Source: Xanthobacteraceae bacterium (GTDB taxonomy: Bacteria; Pseudomonadota; Alphaproteobacteria; Rhizobiales; Xanthobacteraceae). From it: a stretch of 8,365 bases of DNA. Shown here in pieces: positions 1 to 5,877 of this stretch; positions within the stretch are counted from its first letter, which is position 1; each line of letters begins with the position of its first letter. The translations under genes and the position numbers were made by a program. The notes beneath the pieces were generated by a model. The model did no database searches. It saw only the letters and a list, made by a program, of their open reading frames with translations, and was not told where the DNA came from. The DNA lies in assembly GCA_030039105.1 (NCBI GenBank), contig JASHQO010000371.1:1-8365 (forward strand), given 5' to 3'.

Positions 1-121
1 GGTCTTCAGCCAACTCATGATGGTCTCCGTTATTTCTGGGCTCAGTCGAGAAGTTTGCTTGGCCGGAGGCTGCGTTCTGTCGCAGAGGGGCGATTTCGGA
101 CGAGCCGGCCGATACGAGCGC

Positions 122-688
122 TCATGTCATCTTTCTCTGCGGCACCGCCGGTCTTGCTTCGGCGGCGCCGCCGTCCTCATGGATTTGCAGGGACAAAAGG
201 TTGGACAGGTCGATCAGAGCGATCATGGCGCCATCGATGGTCGCGAGGCCTGACAGGAATTCGACCCGTGAGGCCTGCGCGATGCGTGGCACCGGCTGAA
301 TCTGGATTTCATCGAGCGATACGATGTCCAGCACGCGGTCGGCCAAAAGGCCAATCGGCTTTGACGCGATCTGCACGATGATGACGATGTGCAGTGCTGT
401 CGCTTCGGTCAGGCCCTGACCAAAGCGACAGCGCAGATCGATGATCGGCACGATAACGCCGCGCAAATTGAGCACGCCGCGGACGTAGTCGGGCTGCCTC
501 GGCAGATGCGTGATCTCGGTCCAGCCCTTGATCTCGCGAACCGCCATGATGTCGACGCCATATTGATCGTCGCCGATGGCGAAGCTGATGAGCTGGCTTG
601 GTGTCGCCGCTGCGGCTTTGGCAAGACCGGGCTCCGCCGCGCCGAATTGGCTCGCGCCAAGCGGCGCCGAAGCGGCCGGTTCAGTCAT
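122..688 (-). CDS. cheW: CheW-type chemotaxis coupling protein
   Basis: Cytoplasmic adaptor that, in the CheW family, links methyl-accepting chemotaxis receptors to the histidine kinase CheA. The 188-residue product has one CheW domain at about residues 33-167. It begins at SQLISFAIGDDQYGVDI and includes VREIKGW and the family hallmark PDYVRGVLNLRG followed by VIVPIIDLRCRFG (residues about 66-90). The second SH3-like half contains GLLADRVLDIVSLDEI and ends with FLSGLATIDG and ALIDLSNLL. The Ala/Pro-rich N-terminal tail (about 30 residues) and the C-terminal tail (about 20 residues) make it slightly longer than a minimal CheW. I chose the ATG at 688. A TTG three codons upstream (697), with GGGGG seven bases before it, is a real alternative. 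No cheA, cheR, cheB or receptor gene is visible, so it may belong to an operon that continues beyond the left edge or be an isolated adaptor. Family assignment is firm; which chemosensory cluster it serves is unknown. Confidence 0.93.
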   Translation of the reverse strand: MTEPAASAPLGASQFGAAEPGLAKAAAATPSQLISFAIGDDQYGVDIMAVREIKGWTEITHLPRQPDYVRGVLNLRGVIVPIIDLRCRFGQGLTEATALHIVIIVQIASKPIGLLADRVLDIVSLDEIQIQPVPRIAQASRVEFLSGLATIDGAMIALIDLSNLLSLQIHEDGGAAEARPAVPQRKMT

Positions 689-1247
689 GATATCCAAGGG
701 AACGCCCCCATCCGCTCAAAGGCCCGGCCGCGGCCCGTGGTGCCGCTGCAGGCGCCCGCACGTTTCGCCGTCCTGCGCGCCAAGCTTCCCCGTTAAGTTT
801 TGGGCGCAGAACTTTGAATGTATTCGGGTAATTGAATAGTTCTATCGCAATTGAAAATCTGTTAATCTGGAAAACTATACTTCCCGACGCAATATATTCG
901 CCTCGAACAACATTGCAAAATGATATTCTACATTAAGAAAGCAGGCGCTCCAGCTACATTTCATGCTGCGAACTCGCGCCGCAAATATGAGCGGTGGCGC
1001 GACCGCTTTCCGCTTGCTCCTCACGGCCGCACCGCTGCCCGCTTGCTGTTGACGGAATTCGACCAGACGCTGGCGGTAATGATCCTGCATGCCAAACCGC
1101 TGCGCACGCGACTATCTCGGCGAGTCGCCGACGCAACCGCTGCGAAGCAGCAACGAAGTCGCGCCCAGTGACGGCGCATAGGCCCAATTCCTATACGCTG
1201 GGTGCATCCGAAAATCGTTTCATCATGCGGTGAGGGAATATCCGGAG

Positions 1248-1268
1248 CGCGGATTGATCCGCGGATTG
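1248..1268. promoter_or_regulatory. 16-bp palindrome overlapping a 12-bp-spaced direct repeat
   Basis: CGCGGAT-TG-ATCCGCG at 1248-1263 is a perfect inverted repeat with 7-bp arms and a 2-base centre. The 9-mer CGCGGATTG also occurs twice (1248-1256 and 1260-1268) in direct orientation with a 12-bp period. Such a compact arrangement resembles a dimeric regulator site, but it lies about 500 bp ahead of the regulator start at 1774 and 560 bp ahead of cheW. The repeat is seen directly; the operator role is inference. Confidence 0.3.
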
Positions 1269-1389
1269 CATGTTCAGTTGCTGCGTTGCAACGGCCTATG
1301 TGTGATAAAATCTCGTAATAAGGATTTCATAATAGGGCATGGACGCAATAGTGGTATGTGAAGGTTGTACATTTATCTCGGTTGAACGC

Positions 1390-1404
1390 GATTAAGTAGT
1401 AATC
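1390..1404. promoter_or_regulatory. Small inverted repeat GATTA-N5-TAATC
   Basis: A 5-bp inverted repeat with a 5-base centre lies in the AT-rich stretch upstream of the Crp/Fnr-type gene. The same GATT/AATC elements recur densely ahead of the sensor kinase at 2990-3044, there with the arms in the opposite order. In AT-rich DNA a match this short can be chance, so the regulatory reading is weak. Confidence 0.15.
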
Positions 1405-1589
1405 AGATAATAATACAATTACTCGTGCATAGGGGCGGTTTATTCAAGTGCCCCCATCAACAAAATCTGTGAACTAAGCCGATTTCTTAATATAGATTAA
1501 AATTCTATGTATCAAAAAAGACCCTTCTGATGCATGATTCCGTAGTTTAAGCTGATTTCACAAGCGAGTCGCGGAGTTCCCTATGGGTG

Positions 1590-1604
1590 CGCGCCATCGG
1601 CGCG
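1590..1604. other. Short GC-rich hairpin upstream of the Crp/Fnr gene
   Basis: CGCGCC-ATC-GGCGCG forms a 6-bp all-GC stem with a 3-base loop, about 170 bp before the ATG at 1774. No T-run follows on either strand, so it is not a standard intrinsic terminator. If transcription starts upstream of it, it would lie in the 5' leader of the regulator. Function unknown. Confidence 0.25.
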
Positions 1605-1773
1605 AAACATGGCTGAACGGTTCCGATATGCGGATTTCGAATAGATGGGCTCGATTCGGCTGGCCACCCAAATCACCGTCCTCATCCCAGTGCAAAGGTC
1701 CACCCGTCGTAGCAGTACCGCCTGGCTTTGTGGCCGCTAAACAAGAGTCAACACGCAATTGACGGCCCGGGCT

Positions 1774-2520
1774 ATGAAGCAAAACCTTCGCGAACTGAGG
1801 CCGCAGGCTGAGATGCCGGGCGCCGTGCCAGAATCGTATCTAACCTGGGTTGCGGCGACCCAGCCGACGGCGGAGCGTGCCGACGCGCTCCCAATCTACC
1901 AATCCGTGCACTCCATTCCGGCGCGCCGCATCATTTGCCGCGAGCGCGACCTGCACGATGCCGTGCCCGTCATCTGCAGCGGCTGGGCGGCGTCGGTCAT
2001 CATGTTGTCCGACGGCAGCCGGCAAATCTTATGTTTTCTGCTGCCGGGCGATCTTGTTTCGACCACGCTGCTGTTCGAGCCGCGCTCGCACTGCCTGGTC
2101 GAGGCCGTAACGGACGTCACTTACGGCTCCTTCAAGCGCGGCGAACTGAAAGAGCTCCTGCTTCAGCATCCGAGCCTGTTCGATCAGCTATCGCGCGCCT
2201 GGATCGAGGAGAAGGAACGTGCCGATCAGCTCATCGTCGATCTCGGGCGCCGGACCGCCGACGAACGCATCGCCCGGCTGATCCTCAGTCTCTCCGACCG
2301 GCTCGCCCGCCGCGGCATGACCAGGGTCGACGCCGCGTCGGCGATCGAAATGGACTTCCCGCTGCGGCAACATCACGTTGCCGACGCCACCGGCCTTACG
2401 CCGGTCCACGTCAGCAAGGTGCTGTCGGAATTCCGCCGCAACGGGCTGATCAGAATTAGCGACCGCTCGCTGGCCATACTCGACCCCGGCGGCTTCCGGC
2501 GCATCGCCCATATGCGCTAA
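1774..2520 (+). CDS. Crp/Fnr-family transcriptional regulator
   Basis: DNA-binding regulator of 248 residues with the family layout. A cyclic-nucleotide-binding-like beta-barrel (about residues 40-140, containing LCFLLPGDLV) is followed by a long dimerisation helix (about 140-160) and a Crp-type winged helix-turn-helix (about 163-240, from TADERIARLIL to SLAILDPGGF). The recognition helix reads LTPVHVSKVLSEFRR. Aligned with FNR, the Glu and Arg that read the TTGAT half-site are replaced by Val (about 211) and Lys (about 215), so an FNR/FixK box is an unlikely target. The pocket after PGD lacks the Glu and Arg-Ser residues that hold cAMP in CRP. Four cysteines sit in the sensor domain, not in an N-terminal FNR-type cluster. 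The effector is therefore unknown. I chose the ATG at 1774; a TTG at 1759 in the same frame is possible, and neither has a strong Shine-Dalgarno. The 3' end overlaps the convergent DUF3175 gene by 4 bp. Confidence 0.9.
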   Translation: MKQNLRELRPQAEMPGAVPESYLTWVAATQPTAERADALPIYQSVHSIPARRIICRERDLHDAVPVICSGWAASVIMLSDGSRQILCFLLPGDLVSTTLLFEPRSHCLVEAVTDVTYGSFKRGELKELLLQHPSLFDQLSRAWIEEKERADQLIVDLGRRTADERIARLILSLSDRLARRGMTRVDAASAIEMDFPLRQHHVADATGLTPVHVSKVLSEFRRNGLIRISDRSLAILDPGGFRRIAHMR

Positions 2521-2840
2521 CGGCGCCCGAACTGCTTACGTAATTCAACCTTGGCACGTTGCAGCGTCTTGCGCCGTGCGGCTGGAAGATTCTTGCCGGC
2601 GCGATTGATGTAGAAGATCAGCATCGACAGCGCCGACCGGTATGGGTTGGATTTACGGCGCCGGCTGCGTTCGGCCGAGCGCTTCAGCGACGCGGCAATG
2701 CGCTGCGGACTCTTCAAGGTGAATACGCCGCGATCGAGATCCAGCGCATCGCTTTCGCGGGTGACGCGCGCCGACCAACGGCGGCTTGACCTTCGCCGCG
2801 CGGGCTTCCGGGGTGTGGACTTTCGAGCTGACTTGGCCAT
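2517..2840 (-). CDS. Small basic DUF3175-family protein
   Basis: The 107-residue product is strongly basic. An N-terminal tail rich in Lys, Arg and Ser (residues 1-22) is followed by the conserved body I recognise as DUF3175: WSARVTRESDALDL (22-35), GVFTLKSPQRIAASLKRSAE (38-57), and the NPYRSALSMLIFYINRAG block (65-82), then RAKVELRKQFGR at the C-terminus. The molecular role of this family is not established. High charge and small size would fit nucleic-acid binding, but that is inference. The ATG at 2840 is preferred because AGG lies eight bases upstream. The in-frame start at 2870 would put the duplicated ribosome-binding site inside the coding region. Its stop (TAG) interlocks with the stop of the convergent regulator (TAA) within 2517-2520. 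It is divergent from the sensor kinase. Confidence 0.85.
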   Translation of the reverse strand: MAKSARKSTPRKPARRRSSRRWSARVTRESDALDLDRGVFTLKSPQRIAASLKRSAERSRRRKSNPYRSALSMLIFYINRAGKNLPAARRKTLQRAKVELRKQFGRR

Positions 2841-2842
2841 GA

Positions 2843-2862
2843 CAAGAACCTGCAAGAACCTG
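2843..2862 (-). repeat. Tandem 10-bp repeat duplicating the ribosome-binding site
   Basis: Read on the minus strand, CAGGTTCTTG occurs twice in perfect tandem directly before the DUF3175 ATG at 2840. The proximal AGG ends eight bases from the start codon and is the likely Shine-Dalgarno; the distal copy lies ten bases further upstream. The duplication is seen directly. Whether the second copy affects translation is unknown. Confidence 0.55.
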
Positions 2863-2884
2863 GACGTCAATCGGACTCGGAATC

Positions 2885-2910
2885 AATGAACCGGCCGTGG
2901 CTTTTGTTCC
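2885..2910 (-). promoter_or_regulatory. Possible EcfG-type (general stress sigma) promoter, imperfect
   Basis: On the minus strand GGAAC (2910-2906) is followed after 17 bases by CATT (2888-2885). The alphaproteobacterial general-stress sigma factor EcfG recognises GGAAC-N16/17-CGTT, so the -35 element and spacing match and the -10 has one mismatch. Transcription would start about 40 bases before the DUF3175 ATG. The imperfect -10 box and the shortness of the motif keep this tentative. Confidence 0.25.
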
Positions 2911-2989
2911 CGGCCGCCATTTGCGGCGCCAGTCCTCGACCCGTGCCGCCTTGCGCCTCTCTTGGTAGAGCCAAAGATGTTCACAGCCG

Positions 2990-3044
2990 CTGATTAACTG
3001 GCCCCGAATCAGATTAAATCATTGCGATTTAGAATCATTTGATT
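2990..3044. promoter_or_regulatory. Cluster of GATT/AATC inverted repeats ahead of the sensor kinase
   Basis: Three overlapping inverted repeats are packed into 55 bp: CTGATT-N11-AATCAG (2990-3012), TAAATC-N5-GATTTA (3015-3031) and AATCA-TT-TGATT (3033-3044). GAATCA is also directly repeated at 3006 and 3032. This looks like an operator or multi-site binding region for the kinase gene whose ATG is at 3075. The alternative TTG start at 3039 would lie inside the last palindrome, which favours the downstream ATG. It does not fit CtrA (TTAA-N7-TTAA) or FNR/FixK (TTGAT-N4-ATCAA) sites. Confidence 0.4.
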
Positions 3045-3074
3045 GTCCGTACCCTGCGGGAGCACGGCGTTTGC

Positions 3075-5774
3075 ATGAGCAGCAACTCGGTTGGACCAGT
3101 ATCGGATCAGTTCACTGCTTCTGCCTGGGCCGCGACGCCGAGCGGCGCCGAAGCCGGGCCGGCACTATGGTCGGCGCCCCGGCAAGATCGGTATTGGCGA
3201 CAATGGCTGACGGCCACGCTGCAACCCAGCGCCTTTCTCGGTGTCGCCTTGATCGCGTTTGCCTGGATCAGCGTCGCCGTGCACCTGAGCCTACAGGAAA
3301 AGGCGATCGTTCGGGCCGCGAAACAAAATGCGTCCAATCTCGCTCGCACCTTCGAGGCCTACATCTATCGTGCGATCAAGGACACCGACGCAATTTTGGT
3401 GTCGCTACAGGCGAGCTACGCCAGGAGTCCGGAGCAGTTCGACATCGAAAGCGCGCGACCTTATCTCGGCGACTTTGTCCCACAAATCAGTCTGATCGGG
3501 CCGGACGGCATTCTGAAAGCGTCGACCATGCCGCCGCTACCGGGCCAACGCGTCGACGTTAGCGATCGCGGCCAATTCCTCGCCCTCAAAGGCTCGGACA
3601 GCGACGACTTGGTCATCAGCAAGGCGATGGTCGGAAAGAGGACGGGCATTTCCTCGATTTGGCTGTCGCGACGTCTCGTCAACAAGGACGGCGCGTTTGG
3701 CGGCATTATTTCCGCGGCGATCTACACGTCAGCGCTGTCGCGCTTCTACAATTCCATCGACGTCGGCAACGACGGAAGCGTCGCGTTGTGGGGGCTGGAC
3801 GGATATATGCGGGCCTCCCGCGGCTATAAAAGGGAGATTTCGGATACCGGGCACAGCGATACAAATCTGTTCAGGTATGCCGAGGCCAGCCCAGCCGGTT
3901 TCTTCCAATCGAGGGGATATTTCGACAACGTACCGCGGCTGATTTCGTACCGCAGGGTTGAATCGCTGCCGCTCGTGGTTTCGGTCGGCTTGGCGCAGCG
4001 TGAAGTCTTCGGCGAATATTGGCAGCAGCGCTCGCACTATTTCATTGCGACGTCGCTCGTCACCATCATCGCGCTCGCCATCATCTGCTTCAACATCGCG
4101 CGGCAGCGACGGCTGAGCACGACCACGGCCAAGATGCTGGAGATACAAGGCGCGCTGCTGCAGAGCAAGGAACGCTCGCAACTGATCGCGGAAACGGTCA
4201 GTGAAGGCATCTGGGACGTCAATCTCGTGACCAATGAGCATTATGTTTCAAAACGCTGGAACGAGATCCTGGGTTACTCGGACGACGAGCTGCCTCTCGA
4301 TCAGAGAACCTTCATCGACCTGGTGCATCCCGGCGATCGCGCGGCCGTCATCGACAAGCGGCGCGAACATTTAGCCGCGAAAGGCCGCCAGATATTGACG
4401 CTGGAATTCCGACTGCGGTGCAAGAGCGGCGATTATCGCTGGGTGCAGACTCGCGGCGCACTTATTCGTGACGAGGCGAACCGGCCAATCCGCCTCATCG
4501 GCACGATGATCGACATCAACGCGCACAAGCTGGAACAGGCGGCTTTGGAAGAGACCAACAAGGAGCTTGAACGGCGCGTCGCCGAACACACGGCACGGCT
4601 GTCGCAGGAAATGCGCATGCGCGAGGCAGCCCAATTATCGCTCCTGCAGGCGCAAAAAATGGAGGCTGTCGGCAAATTGGCCGCCGGCACCGCGCACGAT
4701 TTCAATAATCTTCTCGCCGTGATCAGCGGCAGTCTTGAATTCATCGATCGCGCCGCACGCAAGGGCCTGCCCGCCGAGCCGGAACTGATCGATGCCAGCC
4801 TGCGCGCCAGCCGGCGCGGCCGCGATCTGGTGGAACGACTGCTGGCGTTTTCGCAACAACGCCCGTTGCAGACCCAGCCGACCTTGGTCGATCAACTGGT
4901 GCTGGATACGCTCCGGCTGCTGCAGCGCTCGCTCGGCGAGTCGATCGAGACCAACGTCCAGTTGAACGCCTCGGGGGCGGTCGTCGCCGTCGACCGTGGG
5001 CAGTTCGCCAATGCCTTGGTCAATTTGGCGTTGAATGCCAGGGATGCCATGCCGGAAGGCGGCGAGCTGACCATCGCGACGGAGTGTCGGCCGGCCAAGC
5101 AAGCGGAAAATGGCGCAGGTTCGCCGTCGGCAGACGATATCTATCTCACAATCCGCGACAGCGGCCATGGCATGACGGAAGATGTACGCCGGCGGGCATT
5201 TGAGCCGTTCTTCAGCACCAAGCCGGACAACCTCGGCAGCGGGCTTGGTCTGAGCATGGTCTACGGCTTCATCGAGCAATCCGGTGGACACATCGAGATC
5301 GACAGCGCAATCGAGCGCGGCACGACGGTGACGATCCGCCTGCCGCGGGTCGACATAGCATTGCTGCCGCACCGAACCGAAGCCGACTCGACGTCGCCTA
5401 ACGCCAAACAGAAGACCGTGATGCTGGTCGAGGACGATGCCGACGTCCGGACGGTGACGGCGGCGCAGTTGAAAACCCTCGGCTACAGGGTCTACGCCGT
5501 GGCGAACGGCCACGAGGCGCTCGATCTGATCGTTTCGCCGGCGCGTTTCGACGTCGTGCTGACCGATATGGTGCTGCCGGCGGGCATCGACGGTATCACC
5601 GTGATCAAGGAGACGATGCGCGTTCGACCGAAGACCGGCGTTTTGTGCATGACCGGCTACGCGCCGACGCAAAAGGACTTGAAGTGGCTGAAGGTGCAAA
5701 ACATTGCCTGCATGAACAAGCCGTTTTCCATGGCGCAATTGTCGCAAGCGCTCGATAGCGTCATCGCCGAATAG
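3075..5774 (+). CDS. Membrane-bound hybrid sensor histidine kinase (Cache-like, PAS, receiver)
   Basis: A two-component sensor of 899 residues. After a cytoplasmic tail, TM1 spans about residues 53-71 and TM2 about 322-340. Between them lies a roughly 250-residue periplasmic region resembling PDC/Cache sensors (NLARTFEAYIYRAIKDTD at its start, then a DRGQF and VISKAMVGK segment). A PAS domain of the PAS_3 type with its PAC tail follows (about 364-485), then a short coiled coil. The HisKA domain has the HPK4-type H-box HDFNN with phospho-acceptor His541. The HATPase shows the N-box (Asn650, Asn654), DSGHGM, FEPFFSTKP and GSGLGL. The C-terminal receiver (about 781-899) has acidic residues Glu-Asp-Asp 786-788, phospho-acceptor Asp831 (LTDMVLP), Thr860 and Lys882, so it looks active. 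No HPt or DNA-binding output is fused or encoded nearby, so the final target is unknown. The ATG at 3075 was chosen over a TTG at 3039; GGGAG lies 12 bases upstream, a rather long spacing. Confidence 0.94.
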   Translation: MSSNSVGPVSDQFTASAWAATPSGAEAGPALWSAPRQDRYWRQWLTATLQPSAFLGVALIAFAWISVAVHLSLQEKAIVRAAKQNASNLARTFEAYIYRAIKDTDAILVSLQASYARSPEQFDIESARPYLGDFVPQISLIGPDGILKASTMPPLPGQRVDVSDRGQFLALKGSDSDDLVISKAMVGKRTGISSIWLSRRLVNKDGAFGGIISAAIYTSALSRFYNSIDVGNDGSVALWGLDGYMRASRGYKREISDTGHSDTNLFRYAEASPAGFFQSRGYFDNVPRLISYRRVESLPLVVSVGLAQREVFGEYWQQRSHYFIATSLVTIIALAIICFNIARQRRLSTTTAKMLEIQGALLQSKERSQLIAETVSEGIWDVNLVTNEHYVSKRWNEILGYSDDELPLDQRTFIDLVHPGDRAAVIDKRREHLAAKGRQILTLEFRLRCKSGDYRWVQTRGALIRDEANRPIRLIGTMIDINAHKLEQAALEETNKELERRVAEHTARLSQEMRMREAAQLSLLQAQKMEAVGKLAAGTAHDFNNLLAVISGSLEFIDRAARKGLPAEPELIDASLRASRRGRDLVERLLAFSQQRPLQTQPTLVDQLVLDTLRLLQRSLGESIETNVQLNASGAVVAVDRGQFANALVNLALNARDAMPEGGELTIATECRPAKQAENGAGSPSADDIYLTIRDSGHGMTEDVRRRAFEPFFSTKPDNLGSGLGLSMVYGFIEQSGGHIEIDSAIERGTTVTIRLPRVDIALLPHRTEADSTSPNAKQKTVMLVEDDADVRTVTAAQLKTLGYRVYAVANGHEALDLIVSPARFDVVLTDMVLPAGIDGITVIKETMRVRPKTGVLCMTGYAPTQKDLKWLKVQNIACMNKPFSMAQLSQALDSVIAE

Positions 5775-5783
5775 GTTGCGGTC

Positions 5784-5811
5784 GGCTTGCTCCAACAAGG
5801 TAGCGCAAGCC
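5784..5811 (+). terminator. Possible terminator hairpin after the sensor kinase
   Basis: GGCTTGC (5784-5790) pairs perfectly with GCAAGCC (5805-5811) across a 14-base loop, beginning ten bases after the kinase stop codon. No T-run follows, so it is a weak intrinsic terminator at best and may instead protect the 3' end of the message. Confidence 0.3.
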
Positions 5812-5820
5812 AATTCCTGG

Positions 5821-5847
5821 CGGCGCCGATATATTGCGGTGGCGCCG
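5821..5847 (+). other. Second hairpin in the kinase/MetE-like spacer
   Basis: CGGCGCC (5821-5827) pairs with GGCGCCG (5841-5847) across a 13-base AT-richer loop, 30 bases before the MetE-like ATG. No T-run follows. It could be part of the 5' leader of that gene or a chance product of GC-rich DNA. I see no riboswitch fold such as SAM or cobalamin in the 103-bp spacer. Confidence 0.25.
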
Positions 5848-5877
5848 GTCGATAATTCCGGACTCGGATAAACAACC

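Larger units (their letters stand above)
689..1773. other. Long intergenic region without a convincing gene
   Basis: About 1.1 kb separates the divergently read cheW and the Crp/Fnr regulator. It is compositionally patchy: AT-rich at about 800-960 and 1280-1560, GC-richer at about 960-1180 and 1560-1770. Short open frames exist (plus 920-1171, minus 875-1090, 954-1187 and 1558-1782). None has a recognisable domain or a good ribosome-binding site, and the plus frame at 920 has no Shine-Dalgarno at all. The AT-rich stretches presumably hold the promoters of the two flanking genes, but I cannot place -35/-10 boxes with confidence. Small inverted repeats at 1248-1263, 1390-1404, 1492-1508 and 1590-1604 are the main visible structure. 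The region could also hide a small RNA or a decayed gene. Confidence 0.6.

Noticed and set aside
61..110. GGCCGG...CCGGCC enclosing CTGCG-N6-CGCAG downstream of cheW, as a terminator
   Set aside because: The stems are short, the outer loop is long and no T-run follows on the minus strand. Such pairings are common in GC-rich DNA.
145..165. Hairpin CCGCCG-N9-CGGCGG near the 3' end of cheW
   Set aside because: It lies within the coding region and is explained by GC-rich Ala/Pro/Gly codons. No T-run follows.
920..1171. Plus-strand open frame of 83 residues in the cheW/regulator gap
   Set aside because: No Shine-Dalgarno, no recognisable domain, and the minus strand of the same stretch is equally open. 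Coding status is not supportable.
1249..1268. FNR/FixK box in the palindrome region (TTGAT at 1254-1258)
   Set aside because: There is no matching ATCAA half at the required spacing. Only one half-site is present.
1609..1644. Eleven-codon frame (MAERFRYADFE) after the 1590-1604 hairpin, as a possible leader peptide
   Set aside because: No ribosome-binding site, no run of a regulatory amino acid and no terminator-like structure behind it.
1558..1782. Minus-strand open frame of 74 residues just upstream of the Crp/Fnr gene
   Set aside because: It would start inside the regulator's coding region, shows no family motif and has no convincing start context.
2551..2570. TGGCACG resembling the -24 element of a sigma-54 promoter
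   Set aside because: The GC of the -12 element is not at the required 10-base spacing, and the site lies inside the DUF3175 coding region.
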